Source: Aporhodopirellula sallentina SM41 (lineage in GTDB: Bacteria > Planctomycetota > Planctomycetia > Pirellulales > Pirellulaceae). From it: a stretch of DNA of 60,544 nucleotides. The DNA lies in NCBI RefSeq assembly GCF_000346505.1, contig NZ_ANOH01000315.1, positions 1 to 60,544 on the forward strand, written 5' to 3'. How positions within the stretch are numbered: position 1 is the stretch's first letter; each line of letters opens with the position of its first letter. Both the position numbers and the translations under genes were made by a program. Shown here piece after piece: positions 36,701 to 45,682 of this stretch. The notes beneath the pieces are model-generated. The model saw nothing but the letters and a program-made list of their open reading frames with translations. It did no database searches and had not been told where the DNA came from.

Positions 36701-37043
36701 GGCGATCATCTTCATTGAGTTTGCGGATATCTTGGTTGCCGAACGATTGGCGGCAAAACGGGCCGCCGATCCGCAGTCGACGAAACAGGATGGCAGCGAA
36801 AAGGGGGGCACCTATCGTCTTTCGAACAATGAACTGCGAGAGTGCTTGGTGGAAGCAGGCAAACAGCGGATGCTGCCGATCTTTTTGACCACTGCGACCA
36901 CGGTCGGAGGATTGATTCCGTTGGCTCTCAGTGGCGGGCCGCTATGGGAAGGGCTCGCGTACTGCATGATCGTCGGTTTGAGTTTGACCACGGTTTTGAC
37001 ATTGGTGATTATTCCGGCGTTGTATGCTGCCACCCGACGTTGA
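33738..37043 (+). CDS. RND-family efflux transporter permease (AcrB-like)
   Basis: The protein has 1101 residues, slightly long for AcrB-type pumps. Helix 1 ('IVVSLSLMAMLWGTITFFTM') is followed by porter-domain sequence ('VVSTSWPGAPAETVEELITD'). Two six-helix bundles follow, one around 340-520 and one after 900. In helix 4 the proton-relay pair reads Asp-Asn ('GLLVDNAVQVCDQA') where AcrB has Asp-Asp. In helix 10 the AcrB Lys position is not Lys ('GIVLNTAIIFIEF'). Both changes occur in some RND subfamilies. The substrate is not predictable. Residues about 815-1070 hold the second porter half and an inserted charged loop ('ADPQSTKQDGSEKGGTY'). Confidence 0.92.
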   Translation: MGLPAAAAKYRTIVVSLSLMAMLWGTITFFTMPRREDPQFTIRVCVVSTSWPGAPAETVEELITDKIEQTLISIEEVDFTRSTTLTGQSTIFVELEDNVPPSDIQNVWDKVRARVDLVPMPAADIRPVVNDEFGDTSVLLLAVHQTPSHDREKIREQDAYSDRQLEIYAEDIQDALRLLPGVAKVEMFGERDEAIYIETDLANWAQLQLTTTQLQALATQRNIIQAGGELDTESGHYSVKTEGEFNAVQEIEQIASTVRTGRGDNSVPLKQLGLKVTRGVEDPADYLCRFGDESGATPAVMLGITMKSGANIIDVCTTAKRRVDEMMHVEKRLPPDIGVTAVSDQSTSVEKKITDVIVNVVEAVLIVVVVVYVVVGFRTSFVMAANIPIVVIVSIGLISLFGVELEQISLAALIISLGLLVDNAVQVCDQARSNQMAGMKPFPAAIEGANTLAVPMLVGTLTTMAAFVPMLFSLEGGGKEYVYSLPVTVSTTLGLSWLLAMTLCVILAGFFIRAPKSDRSGSPIIAAYETVTGWFPRLRKRKASIASAGRESLPHRVYNVIGGWAVTHYWITILLTIVMVVGILMLPVSSEFFPNAAGTQFAVKVILPETATIEQTSRAAEEVENIIRRLSQEQPEGKGWLRSYRTLVGGGGSRWHLSWSPEPKNRAFAEILVRTTDTSVTPLYVQRVREVAERGDASLGISPVIGARVVPVQLALGPPADPLVFRILGSGFADPDVLRTAADRLKQIVAAQPETWDVSDSWGIDGYQIRVAVDPDRATLAGVTNSQVAKTLNSYYSGLQLTTFREGDHQVPVYFRLEQKQRESINGLQESFVEGDNGKVPLASIATLEPTFELAKIGRRNMNRTIEVSSRMEPGVTGNDVVSRVLKSDEMEALKASLPVGYWIEPGGSYEESVESGGQMMKSFAISFVLIILCLLFQYNGWLRPLIILSTLPIALVGAWLGLYLFDESLGFMPQLGILALFGIVLNTAIIFIEFADILVAERLAAKRAADPQSTKQDGSEKGGTYRLSNNELRECLVEAGKQRMLPIFLTTATTVGGLIPLALSGGPLWEGLAYCMIVGLSLTTVLTLVIIPALYAATRR

Positions 37044-37121
37044 TTGTGGAACTCCCGCGACGGATTATCTCGGGCGAGTTAACATGGTGGTTTTCAGTAG
37101 CCCGGAAATAGGAGAGAGGAA

Positions 37122-37901
37122 TTGGCGAGCACTCACGATGTGCCCAAACGGAAGGTGGCGGTCGCGTTGATGGCGCATCCCGATGACGCCGAGATGACCT
37201 GCGCGGGAACCCTCATTCGGTTGTCGCGGTCGGGGTGGGAGATCCACATTGCGACGGTGACCGCCGGGGACTGTGGCTCGCAGTCGCTCGGTCCCGAGGA
37301 AACGGCAGCGATGCGAGTGGAGGAAGGAACGCGGGCGGCGGAGCTTGCCGGGGCGACTTTCCATTGTCTCGGCGAACCAGATGGTCGCGTGGTTTACGAT
37401 CGGCAATCGCTGCAAAAGACGATCGATCTGTTTCGCAGAATCACACCGAGTCTGGTGATCACGATGCCGATGTCGGACTATCATTCCGATCACGAAATGA
37501 CCGGCCGACTCGGGCGGGCGGCGAGTTTTGTTTATGCGGCGCCCAACGCTTCTGATGTTCCGCTCGGCGATGGGGCGACGGTGCCGCGAGTTTATTACTG
37601 TGACGGACTCGGTGGGCGGGATCGCATGGGTGACCTGATAGAACCGACCACGTTTGTCGACATTTCAGGACAACTCGAGCTGAAGGCTTCAATGTTGGCC
37701 TGTCATCAAAGCCAGCGGGATTGGTTGCGGTCGCACAACGGCATCGATAACTACATCGAATCAATGCGAACGCACAGCGTTGAGAGAGGTCGCCAGTGTG
37801 GCGTCGATGCTGCGGAGGCATTCGTGCAACACCGAGGACACGGGCACCCGGCCGATGATCTGTTGTTGGAGATGTTCGGCCCGGGCAGACGCGGCAATTG
37901 A
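37122..37901 (+). CDS. PIG-L family N-deacetylase
   Basis: The protein has 259 residues. The TTG at 37122 is chosen because a purine-rich Shine-Dalgarno (GGAGAGAGGA) ends just before it. The metal-binding motif is 'MAHPDDAEMTCAGTL', with a second His in 'MSDYHSDHEMTGRL'. 'SMLACHQSQRDWLR' is also typical. PIG-L proteins use Zn2+ to remove N-acetyl groups from GlcNAc-containing molecules such as GlcNAc-inositol, bacillithiol precursors or cell-wall sugars; a subgroup called BshB acts in bacillithiol synthesis. The real substrate here is unknown. It is 78 bases after the RND permease and may be read from the same transcript. Confidence 0.9.
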   Translation: MASTHDVPKRKVAVALMAHPDDAEMTCAGTLIRLSRSGWEIHIATVTAGDCGSQSLGPEETAAMRVEEGTRAAELAGATFHCLGEPDGRVVYDRQSLQKTIDLFRRITPSLVITMPMSDYHSDHEMTGRLGRAASFVYAAPNASDVPLGDGATVPRVYYCDGLGGRDRMGDLIEPTTFVDISGQLELKASMLACHQSQRDWLRSHNGIDNYIESMRTHSVERGRQCGVDAAEAFVQHRGHGHPADDLLLEMFGPGRRGN

Positions 37902-37943
37902 AAGAGCCGATGAGGTGGCAACGAACGAGTTGCCAAACCGGTT

Positions 37944-37978
37944 AAAAAAACGGCCGCATTCCGATGTCGGAGTGCGGC
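37944..37978 (-). terminator. Rho-independent terminator for the leuCD transcript
   Basis: GCCGCA (37953-37958) pairs with TGCGGC (37973-37978), extended inward by TCCG/CGGA around an ATGT loop. On the minus strand the hairpin is followed by seven T (complement of 37944-37950). It is about 115 bases past the leuD stop and 43 bases past the PIG-L stop on the other strand. Confidence 0.8.
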
Positions 37979-38091
37979 GCGGTGGAAACGCTCATTCGCG
38001 GTTGTTCGTCCTGACGTTGTTCATGCCGAGATGTTTCGGGCGTTTAGCCGGTGGGCGACACTAGCGGACGCCACCGGAAAGCGTGACCCGA

Positions 38092-38685
38092 TCAGCTAAA
38101 CATCTTGGCTTCGTAGGCACTGATCTTATCTTCATGTTGCAGTGTCAGTGCGATGTCGTCGAGGCCGTGCAAAAGTTTGTGTCGACGGCTGGGATCAACC
38201 TCGAACGATCGCTCGAACCCTTCGCCGTCGGAGACGGTTTGGTCTTCGAGGTTAACCGTCAATTGGTACGGGTTGCCTTTGGCGGCACGTTGGAAGAGTT
38301 CTTCGACGTCTTCTTCGCTGAGCACGATCGGCAGCAAACCGTTTTTGAACGAGTTGTTGTAGAAGATGTCTGCGAACGACGGCGCGATCACCGCGCGAAA
38401 GCCGTAATCGTCCAGAGCCCAAACGGCGTGTTCACGGCTGCTGCCGCTGCCGAAGTTCTGCCGTGCGATGAGAATCGAGGCGCCTTTGACGTTGACTCGG
38501 TTGAGTTCGAAGTCGGGGTTCTCGGTCTCGCCGTCGTCGAGGAAACGCCAGTCGAAGAAGAGGAATTGGCCGAAGCCGGTTCGTTCGATTCGTTTGAGGA
38601 ATTGCTTGGGGATGATCGCGTCGGTGTCGACGTTGGCTCGGTCGAGGGTGGCGACGACGCCTTGATGAATGGTGAAGTTTTGCAT
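38092..38685 (-). CDS. leuD: 3-isopropylmalate dehydratase small subunit
   Basis: The protein has 197 residues from the ATG at 38685 ('[20 protein letters not shown]'). The frame is open upstream to 38868, but that part is not protein-like. Signatures are '[21 protein letters not shown]', '[21 protein letters not shown]' and '[20 protein letters not shown]', the swivelling domain of aconitase-type enzymes. With LeuC it isomerises 2-isopropylmalate to 3-isopropylmalate in leucine synthesis. It follows leuC after 167 bases that contain a short imperfect repeat. Confidence 0.95.
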   Translation of the reverse strand: MQNFTIHQGVVATLDRANVDTDAIIPKQFLKRIERTGFGQFLFFDWRFLDDGETENPDFELNRVNVKGASILIARQNFGSGSSREHAVWALDDYGFRAVIAPSFADIFYNNSFKNGLLPIVLSEEDVEELFQRAAKGNPYQLTVNLEDQTVSDGEGFERSFEVDPSRRHKLLHGLDDIALTLQHEDKISAYEAKMFS

Positions 38686-38738
38686 GATGGGAGCGTGTGT
38701 GGAGAGCGGTTGACGGGAGTGCCTATTCAATGGGCCGC

Positions 38739-38790
38739 GACAACAATGGGCAGCAACAGCGATTGGCAGTGACAACAATGAGCAGCGACA
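38739..38790. repeat. Two-copy imperfect 20-mer repeat between leuC and leuD
   Basis: GACAACAATGGGCAGCAACA (38739-38758) recurs as GACAACAATGAGCAGCGACA (38771-38790), 18 of 20 identical, period 32. It sits in the leuC-leuD gap. No function is evident. Confidence 0.75.
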
Positions 38791-38852
38791 AACGGGGCGT
38801 GGGAAGGAGTCCGTCTGGGCTCGCTGCCCACGCCGCTGCGGACGGGAGTTGG

Positions 38853-40310
38853 TTACTTGTAGTCCCAATCTCGAATGTCAACGAAGTGGCCTGCCACCGA
38901 TGCCGCGGCAGCCATGGCAGGACTGACCAAGTGAGTACGTCCGCCTTTACCTTGGCGGCCTTCGAAGTTTCGGTTGCTGGTACTCGCACATCGTTCGCCG
39001 GGGGCGAGTTTGTCCGGGTTCATTGCCAGGCACATGCTGCAACCGGCTTCACGCCAATCCATTCCGGCTTCGGTGAAGATTTTGTCGAGGCCTTCCTTCT
39101 CGGCTTGGGCTTTGACCTGTCCGCTGCCTGGAACCACCATCGCGTTGACTTTGTCGCTGCAGCGGTGTCCTTTGACGACCGCGGCGGCGGCACGCAAATC
39201 TTCGATGCGGGCGTTGGTGCAGGATCCGATGAAGACGCGGTTGATGTCGATCTCGGTGATCGGTGTGCCCGCTTTGAGGTCCATGTACTGCAGCGACAGA
39301 GCGGTCGTCTTTTGCTCGGTCGGGTCCGTCGAATCGCCCGGGTCCGGGACACGCGCGTCGATGCCAACAACCTGCCCCGGGTTGGTGCCCCATGTGACTT
39401 GAGGTTGGATGTCGCTGCCTTGGTAGACGTTGCTGCGATCGTAAGTGGCACCCGAATCCGACGGCAGTTTCTTCCACCGTTCGACGGCGGCGTCGAAGTC
39501 TTTCGGCGCTTCGGGACGGCCACGCAGGTAGTCAAACGTGGTTTGGTCAGGGGCGATCATGCCGGCGCGGGCTCCCGCTTCGATCGACATGTTGCAGACC
39601 GTCATCCGTTCTTCCATCGTCAACGCGCGGACGCAGTCGCCGGTGTATTCGAGAACGTATCCGGTGCCTCCCGCGGTCCCGATCTGTCCGATCAGGTACA
39701 GGATCATGTCTTTGGCGGTGACGCCTCGAGGCAGTTCGCCGTCGACCCGCAGTTCAAACGTTTTCGGTTTGTACTGCAGCAGCGTTTGGGTCGCCAAAAC
39801 GTGTTCGACTTCGCTCGTTCCGATCCCGAACGCGAGCGCACCAAAGGCTCCGTGCGTAGCGGTGTGCGAGTCGCCGCAAACGATAGTCATGCCTGGTTGG
39901 GTGTACCCATTCTCAGGCCCGATGACGTGAACAATCCCTTGGCGGACGTCGTGGATGTCGAACAGTTCGACACCGAACTCTTTGCAGTTTTCACGCAGGG
40001 TTTCGATCTGTTTGCGACTGATCGGGTCTGCGATGGGCAGACTGCGGTCGCTCGTCGGGACGTTGTGATCGGGAGTCGCGATGGTGCGTTCGGGCCGGCG
40101 AACTCCACGGTTGTTGATGCGGAGGCCTTCAAACGCTTGTGGGCTGGTGACCTCGTGTACCAAGTGCAGGTCGATGTAGAGAATCGACGCTTCTCCCTCA
40201 GGAGCGTGCACCAAATGGTCGTCCCAGATCTTGTCGAGCAACGTACGGTTGCCGGTCGGGGCGGGTGTAGAGGCCGTTGCTTCCGCAGCGGCAGCGTTTG
40301 AGTCAGACAT
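38853..40310 (-). CDS. leuC: 3-isopropylmalate dehydratase large subunit
   Basis: The protein has 485 residues, a little longer than the usual 465-475 because of an Ala/Thr-rich N-terminus ('[17 protein letters not shown]'). Family motifs are '[15 protein letters not shown]', '[20 protein letters not shown]', '[20 protein letters not shown]', '[17 protein letters not shown]' and '[20 protein letters not shown]'. The cysteines in 'GSCTN' and 'GCSMC' bind the [4Fe-4S] cluster. It forms the catalytic half of the LeuCD isomerase. Transcribed with leuD on the minus strand. Its start is 218 bases from the small unknown gene, room for its own promoter. Confidence 0.96.
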   Translation of the reverse strand: MSDSNAAAAEATASTPAPTGNRTLLDKIWDDHLVHAPEGEASILYIDLHLVHEVTSPQAFEGLRINNRGVRRPERTIATPDHNVPTSDRSLPIADPISRKQIETLRENCKEFGVELFDIHDVRQGIVHVIGPENGYTQPGMTIVCGDSHTATHGAFGALAFGIGTSEVEHVLATQTLLQYKPKTFELRVDGELPRGVTAKDMILYLIGQIGTAGGTGYVLEYTGDCVRALTMEERMTVCNMSIEAGARAGMIAPDQTTFDYLRGRPEAPKDFDAAVERWKKLPSDSGATYDRSNVYQGSDIQPQVTWGTNPGQVVGIDARVPDPGDSTDPTEQKTTALSLQYMDLKAGTPITEIDINRVFIGSCTNARIEDLRAAAAVVKGHRCSDKVNAMVVPGSGQVKAQAEKEGLDKIFTEAGMDWREAGCSMCLAMNPDKLAPGERCASTSNRNFEGRQGKGGRTHLVSPAMAAAASVAGHFVDIRDWDYK

Positions 40311-40528
40311 CTAGCGGGGCGAGTCAAAAAGCAGGGAAACGAGGGGCGAGAACCAATTCCCACCGCATCGTCCACACTGTCGACACTCGGACGCAAAATG
40401 TCAAGCGAAGGCGTCTTCGTCGCCACAACTCGGCGTCCTATCAGGCCGCATCTGCAGTCTGCAGACCGCACCTGCGTCTGATCGCCTCGCAGTTGTGGCC
40501 TGTCTACTTGTTGTCGGTAACCTCCGAC

Positions 40529-40729
40529 CTAAACCGGTTCCTCGATGTACTCTTTGACCTGTTCGGTTTGGCCCGGAACGATCCGGGTGATGCTGACCTT
40601 GGTCCGTCGCAGTTCGTCGACTTCGTTGATCAGTTGCGAGATCAGGTCGGCGACTTCGGATCCGGCGTTTTCGCCGATGTTGACCATCAGTGCTTTCCGT
40701 GAGTTGTAGCTCAGTCCTCGATTTTCCAT
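40529..40729 (-). CDS. Small conserved-looking protein of unknown function
   Basis: The protein has 66 residues ('MENRGLSYNSRKALMVNIGE' at the N-terminus). It is hydrophilic and has a helix-forming middle ('EVADLISQLINEVDELRRTK') and a C-terminus ending 'VKEYIEEPV'. No signal or cysteine is present. It lies between glmS and leuC on the same strand with 134 and 218 bases either side. Composition and clean start support a real gene. I do not recognise it. Confidence 0.6.
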   Translation of the reverse strand: MENRGLSYNSRKALMVNIGENAGSEVADLISQLINEVDELRRTKVSITRIVPGQTEQVKEYIEEPV

Positions 40730-40863
40730 GATAGAAGTGTCCGTCGCGAAAGAAGTAGGGTCATCGATGAGAAAAACCTGCAGAACAGGCGTTCAGTTAT
40801 TTTAGTTCGTGGTCGCAGCTGTTGAAAAGGATAATCTTAATTTTTCTTCCCACAATGCAAACT

Positions 40864-42717
40864 TTACTCAACCGTCACGCTCTTAGCTAAGTTGCGTGGT
40901 TTGTCCACGTCACAACCCCTCAAAACTGCAATATGGTACGAAAGTAATTGCAGCGGTACGACAGTTATAATCGGCTGCAGGAACTCCGGAGCTTCGGGAA
41001 TCGTGATGACATCGTCCGCGATTTTGCGGATTTCTGTGTCTTCGGAGCTCGCGATGGCGATCACGGGGCCTCCGCGTGCCTTCACTTCTTCCATGTTTGA
41101 GAGCACTTTGTCGTAGGTGGTGCCTCGGGGCATGATGAAAACGCTCGGGGTGTCGGCATCGACCAACGCGATCGGGCCGTGCTTCATTTCCGCCGCCGGG
41201 TAGCCTTCGGCGTGGATGTAGCTGATTTCTTTGAGTTTGAGGGCCCCCTCGAGTGCGGTGGGGAAGTTGTACCGACGTCCGAGGTAGAGGACGTTGCTCG
41301 CCGATTGGTACTTCTCGGCGACCTTTCGAACTTCCGCGTCGCAGGTCAATGCTTGCTCGATCATCGCCGGCAGGCGACGGAGGTCCTCGATAATTCGCTC
41401 TCCGGTCTCGAAACTGGTGTGTCGAGTCCGGCCGAAATACAGGGCCAACATCGCCAACACGCAGCACTGACTGGTGAAGGCTTTCGTGCTCGCAACGCCG
41501 ATTTCCGGGCCTGCGTGAAGGTAGACGCCGCCGTCGGAGGCCTGTGCAATGGAACTGCCGACGACGTTGCAGATTGCCAACGTCCGGTGCCCTTTTCGCT
41601 TGGTTTCGTTGAGAGCCGCGAGGGTATCGGCGGTCTCGCCACTTTGCGTGATCCCGAACACGAGGGTGTTGTTTTCGATCGGCGGGTTGCGGTACCGCAG
41701 CTCGCTGGCGTATTCGACGCAGACCGGAATTCTCGCGAGTTCCTCGATCATGTATTCGCCGACGAGGGCGGAGTGCCAACTCGTTCCGCAGCCGGTCAGG
41801 ATGATTCGTTCGACGCTGCGAAGTTGCTGCGGCGTCAGGTTGAGCCCGCCGAAGACCGCGGTCGCGTCTTGGTCGTTCAGGCGACCCCGCATCGCGTTTC
41901 GCAGGGCGTCGGGTTGTTCGTAGATTTCCTTGAGCATGTAGTGCTCGTAGCCGTTCAGGCTGACTTCACCCGATTCGGCTTCGAGCGGTTGGATATTGAC
42001 GCGGACTTTGCCGCTGTCGCGATGCAGTACCGAGAAGCCATCGGCGGTCAAAACCGCGAGTTGATGGTCGGCGAGATAGACGATCCGGTCGGTCCGGCCG
42101 GCGATCGGGGACGCGTCGCTGGCGACGAAGTACTCGCCCCGTCCGACGCCGATAACGAGTGGACTGCCGAAGCGAGCAGCAATCAGGAAGCCTGGTTTGT
42201 CGCGGAAGACCACGGCCAAACCGTAGGTCCCGCGGAGTTGGCCGATCGCCCACTGGACCGCGGTCACGTAGCGTGCGTGCGGTTGGTCGTCGGTCGGTGG
42301 CGTTTGGGCGAGACCTTCGGCGATCAAGTGAGCGATGACTTCGGAGTCGGTCGCCGATGTGAATTGGTAGCCTTTCTCGATCAAGCCATCCTTGAGGGCC
42401 TGATAGTTTTCGATCACCCCGTTATGAACCAGGACGACTTCGCCATCGCCGCCGATGTGCGGGTGCGCGTTCTCTTCCGTTGCCGGCCCGTGGGTGGCCC
42501 AGCGGGTGTGGCCGAGCCCGAGCGTGCCCGGCGGAGGCGTGCCCAGGCGGTCAGCGAGCGATTGAATTCTGCCGACCGATCGCGTGATCGCAATGTCCGC
42601 GTCGCCAAAAATCGCAACCCCGGCACTGTCGTATCCGCGATATTCCAGCCGGCGGAGTCCGTCAATCAGGAACTCTGCCGCGTCTTCGCCGCCAACATAT
42701 CCAACTATTCCGCACAT
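40864..42717 (-). CDS. glmS: Glutamine--fructose-6-phosphate aminotransferase (isomerizing)
   Basis: The protein has 617 residues, normal length. The N-terminus 'MCGIVGYVGGEDAAEF' exposes Cys2, the glutaminase nucleophile. 'GLGHTRWATHGPATEENAHP' belongs to the class II amidotransferase domain. Two SIS domains follow ('LTGCGTSWHSALVGEYMIEE', 'FGITQSGETADTLAALNETK', 'NVLYLGRRYNFPTALEGALK'). The family C-terminus 'NLAKSVTVE' is intact. It makes glucosamine-6-phosphate for peptidoglycan, lipid A and other amino-sugar polymers. A perfect inverted repeat lies 76 bases upstream of the start. No glmS ribozyme-like sequence was recognised. Confidence 0.97.
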   Translation of the reverse strand: MCGIVGYVGGEDAAEFLIDGLRRLEYRGYDSAGVAIFGDADIAITRSVGRIQSLADRLGTPPPGTLGLGHTRWATHGPATEENAHPHIGGDGEVVLVHNGVIENYQALKDGLIEKGYQFTSATDSEVIAHLIAEGLAQTPPTDDQPHARYVTAVQWAIGQLRGTYGLAVVFRDKPGFLIAARFGSPLVIGVGRGEYFVASDASPIAGRTDRIVYLADHQLAVLTADGFSVLHRDSGKVRVNIQPLEAESGEVSLNGYEHYMLKEIYEQPDALRNAMRGRLNDQDATAVFGGLNLTPQQLRSVERIILTGCGTSWHSALVGEYMIEELARIPVCVEYASELRYRNPPIENNTLVFGITQSGETADTLAALNETKRKGHRTLAICNVVGSSIAQASDGGVYLHAGPEIGVASTKAFTSQCCVLAMLALYFGRTRHTSFETGERIIEDLRRLPAMIEQALTCDAEVRKVAEKYQSASNVLYLGRRYNFPTALEGALKLKEISYIHAEGYPAAEMKHGPIALVDADTPSVFIMPRGTTYDKVLSNMEEVKARGGPVIAIASSEDTEIRKIADDVITIPEAPEFLQPIITVVPLQLLSYHIAVLRGCDVDKPRNLAKSVTVE

Positions 42718-43157
42718 CGCTTTGATTAAGCCTTGGTTATTCAGGGTCGCGGGGCAAAAGCACGCTTTTGACGAACGCGATTGCTATGATCACAAACGGT
42801 GAACGAGTCTACACCGTTTGGTCGGTTTCGGTTCGCAAAATAACTTGTGATCCTCTCGGTTTCGCAGCTAGATCAGCCGACGTCAAGAGCGAGCAACGAT
42901 GCGGCCCAGGTAGGGGGTACCTTAGTCGTTCCTTGGGTGTTTTGCAATTTACTTTTGTTCTCGCCCCGATGTACGGTTTTTCGGGCCCTGGTCGGTGAGA
43001 GGTTCGGCGGAGCGGCGACGCCGTTTTCATTTGTCTTTCCCGACCTATCGCCAGCCCGATTTGTTCGACCCAACCGATGAAAGTCGGCCGGCTTCGATGC
43101 GACTGACTGGAAAGAGCATCGGCCGAATTCTTCGTTCCGAATTGATGGAATCCCGTT
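42718..43157. other. Divergent gap between glmS and the DUF502 gene
   Basis: This 440-base region must carry leftward (glmS) and rightward (DUF502) promoters. It holds the perfect inverted repeat at 42793-42820. I found no tRNA, small structured RNA of known type, or credible coding frame in the rest. Confidence 0.6.
42793..42820 (-). promoter_or_regulatory. 9-10-9 perfect inverted repeat in the glmS leader
   Basis: CAAACGGTG (42793-42801) and CACCGTTTG (42812-42820) are exact reverse complements with a 10-base spacer. It lies 76-103 bases upstream of the glmS start. It could be a repressor site or a leader hairpin. No T-run follows on either strand. Confidence 0.5.
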
Positions 43158-43805
43158 GTGAAGCATCATGTCACCCGGCAACTCTCGTTTTTGCGAGCAA
43201 CCGCGATCGGTGGAGTCTTCTTTCTGCTGCCTTTTGCCGTGCTGTGTTTTTTCCTGGGCCAGATCGCTCAGGTGGTTTTCGCGATCGCGGTGGAAATTCA
43301 GCCAATCCTGCGAGACTATTTGGGCATCAACGATGCCACCGGGTACGCGTTGATCTTTGCAATCGCTCTGTTGGTGTTGATCCTGGCTTGTTTCACCGCA
43401 GGGATTTTGGCCAGCCGATCGGTGGCGAAACAGTTCACCGGTTGGGTCGAGAAGTATCTGTTGATGATGTTTCCACGTTACGCGATCTTCAAAGAACAGC
43501 TCAGCGGAAACATTGGCGGGGAAGTCTCGAGGAATCGCCTCAAACCAGTCCACGTGCGGCTCGAGGGTTATTCCCGAATTGCGTTTGAGGTAGAGAGGAC
43601 CGAGGATTCGCAGTCGGCCACGCATCCCGAACATGTGACCGTGTTCCTACCCGGATCGCCTGACCCGTGGAGTGGATCGGTGATTAACGTCACGCCGGAT
43701 CGAGTTGAGCCGATCGAGACGCCCTTCCCCGACGTCTTGGGGGCTTTCGAAAAGCTCGGGGTGGACTCGCAGAAAATCTTGCGAGGCGAATCGGTGCACG
43801 ATTGA
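43158..43805 (+). CDS. DUF502-family membrane protein
   Basis: The protein has 215 residues from a GTG at 43158 ('MKHHVTRQLSFLRATAIGGV'). Two transmembrane helices are seen at about 15-40 ('GVFFLLPFAVLCFFLGQIAQ') and 63-85 ('YALIFAIALLVLILACFTAG'). A soluble C-terminal domain follows, with 'HVTVFLPGSPDPWSGSVINV', a recognisable DUF502 segment. The function of DUF502 is unknown; it is often an inner-membrane protein. It is divergent from glmS. The family call is likely, the role unknown. Confidence 0.8.
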   Translation: MKHHVTRQLSFLRATAIGGVFFLLPFAVLCFFLGQIAQVVFAIAVEIQPILRDYLGINDATGYALIFAIALLVLILACFTAGILASRSVAKQFTGWVEKYLLMMFPRYAIFKEQLSGNIGGEVSRNRLKPVHVRLEGYSRIAFEVERTEDSQSATHPEHVTVFLPGSPDPWSGSVINVTPDRVEPIETPFPDVLGAFEKLGVDSQKILRGESVHD

Positions 43806-43973
43806 TTTAACGTGCCTGCCGCGACCGATGCCTGGGGATATCCGTGATGCCCTTGTCGGTTTATCCTAACAAACAGTTGTTTTGTGAAAAAACGGACACC
43901 CCCTCTCCTCCACTGAACGTTCTCTCCTTCGGGCTGGTTCGTCGCCGGTTCCGGTCAATCAGGCTCTGTCGCG

Positions 43974-45677
43974 ATGAGCGAATTCCTTCTTTATTATCGT
44001 CGACCTGATCCCACGACGTGGGTGTACATGTCGTCGTTTTTGACGATCGGATTGTTCTTCGTTTTTCGGCGTTTTTGGAGCATCCGTAATCTCGACATCC
44101 TGCTGCTGATTTTGCTCGCGCCGGGATTGTTGATGGTCAACGAAGGATACCGTCGACAAACCCGTTTGGATCGAGAGCTGGTTCAAACGCTCGCCCAGCA
44201 ACGATCCGCTGGCGAGTCGCTGTCGATAGAGGACTCCACGTCATCGCAGGAGAAAACGAAGCCGGGGGCGTCCGGTTCAGATCAGGCGGCTCCGGTGCAG
44301 ACGAGTGTTCGCGGCAGCGAGCCATTTCCAAACGATTCGTCGGAACCCGCGGGGGACGCAGAACTTTTTGGGGACGCAGCACTAGGGGACGCAGAACTTT
44401 TGCGAGACTCGGACGCTCCGAACGAATCAGGTGGTCAGACGCTCGTTTCCCAGTCGCAAGATTCAGCCCCCGCTCCTGATCCAACCGCTCTGGATACAGC
44501 CCCCGCTCTGGATGCACACCAATCTGCTGAGGTCGCGGACCCTCGGACTCCCGAACAGATCGCAGCCTACGATTCAGCGACGTCGATGCGGCGGAACGGA
44601 TTCATTTGGTTGTTTGTGATCGAGATGGGTTTGATGATCCGCATGTTGCTCGACCCGTTGATGGTCCGGCGGCCTTTGTTGGATCCGAACCTGACGACCG
44701 GTGGGTTGAACTTCCTCGGTATCTCTCTGTTCATTTTCATGATGGCGAACGTGGTCGCCAGCACGCCGGAAATCCAACGCGAACAAGGCCCCGAACTTGG
44801 CCCGGGCTACGCGTTGATGAACATGTTACCGACGATTCCAGTTCGCCCCATCAGCGAAGTGATCGGAGGAGCCGAACCGCCAACGCTCGATGAGTTATCG
44901 CCGGCGCAGCAGAGTCGCGCCGCGATCGCAAAGATCATCGCCATCATCAGCCAATCGGCGATCCTGATCGGAATCCTGCTGATCGGCAATCGCCATTTTG
45001 GAAACCTCCGCGCCGGAGCGGGCTGTGCCACGTTGTATCTGTTGATGCCTTACACGGCGCAAATGACCGGTCGGGTCGATCACGTGGTGCCGGCGGCGCT
45101 GCTGCTTTGGGCGATCCTGCTGTACCGTAAACCGTTCTTCTCGGGATTGTTCGTCGGGGCCGCTGCGGGACTGGTTTACTACCCGTTCTTTCTGTTGCCG
45201 CTTTGGTTCAGTTTCTATTGGCAGCGAGGGGCTCGGCGTTTTGCCATCGGCGTTCTGTCGATGATTGGTGTGTTGATGGCGCTGCTCGTGCTCGACGGGA
45301 CCGAGCCTTTCTTTGAACACTTACGACAGATGTTCGGGCTCTTCTTCCCGACGCAGGACCCGCGTGGTGTTTGGGAACTCGGGTGGAATCCGGTTTGGCG
45401 TCTGCCGGTGATCGTGGCCTTTGTCATCCTGAGTATCTTTCTGGCGATTTGGCCCGCCCAGAAGAATCTTGGCATCCTGATCAGTTGCTCGGCGGCTTTG
45501 ATGATCGCGGCTCAGTTTTGGCACGGCTATGGCGGCGGGTTGTACATGGGATGGTTTCTGCCGCTGTTGCTGCTTACGATCTTCCGGCCCAATCTTCAAG
45601 ATCGCATCGCTCTGAAAGTAATCGATGCGGCCGCCACGTCGCCGCCACGCGCGCCCGCCCAAATGGATGCAGCCTGA
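43974..45677 (+). CDS. Polytopic inner-membrane protein of unknown function
   Basis: The protein has 567 residues. Two N-terminal helices ('YMSSFLTIGLFFVFRRFW', 'NLDILLLILLAPGLLMVNEG') are followed by a long Asp/Glu/Ser-rich region (about residues 70-200) with small internal repeats ('GDAELFGDAALGDAELL', 'DPTALDTAPALDA'). Then come about nine helices ('FIWLFVIEMGLMIRMLL', 'LNFLGISLFIFMMANVV', 'AIAKIIAIISQSAILIGILL' and others). The multi-helix C-terminal half with short loops recalls GT-C-type membrane glycosyltransferases, but I see no firm catalytic motif. Only 5 bases separate its stop from the MutS-like start, so the two are probably one operon and may work together. Confidence 0.75.
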   Translation: MSEFLLYYRRPDPTTWVYMSSFLTIGLFFVFRRFWSIRNLDILLLILLAPGLLMVNEGYRRQTRLDRELVQTLAQQRSAGESLSIEDSTSSQEKTKPGASGSDQAAPVQTSVRGSEPFPNDSSEPAGDAELFGDAALGDAELLRDSDAPNESGGQTLVSQSQDSAPAPDPTALDTAPALDAHQSAEVADPRTPEQIAAYDSATSMRRNGFIWLFVIEMGLMIRMLLDPLMVRRPLLDPNLTTGGLNFLGISLFIFMMANVVASTPEIQREQGPELGPGYALMNMLPTIPVRPISEVIGGAEPPTLDELSPAQQSRAAIAKIIAIISQSAILIGILLIGNRHFGNLRAGAGCATLYLLMPYTAQMTGRVDHVVPAALLLWAILLYRKPFFSGLFVGAAAGLVYYPFFLLPLWFSFYWQRGARRFAIGVLSMIGVLMALLVLDGTEPFFEHLRQMFGLFFPTQDPRGVWELGWNPVWRLPVIVAFVILSIFLAIWPAQKNLGILISCSAALMIAAQFWHGYGGGLYMGWFLPLLLLTIFRPNLQDRIALKVIDAAATSPPRAPAQMDAA

Positions 45678-45682
45678 TACGG

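Noticed and set aside
38697-40301. 534-codon plus-strand frame
   Set aside because: Antisense shadow of leuC.
41179-42729. 516-codon plus-strand frame
   Set aside because: Antisense shadow of glmS.
43005-43028. G/C hairpin followed by TTTT as a terminator
   Set aside because: The stem is short with overlapping alternatives, only four T follow, and no plus-strand gene ends there.
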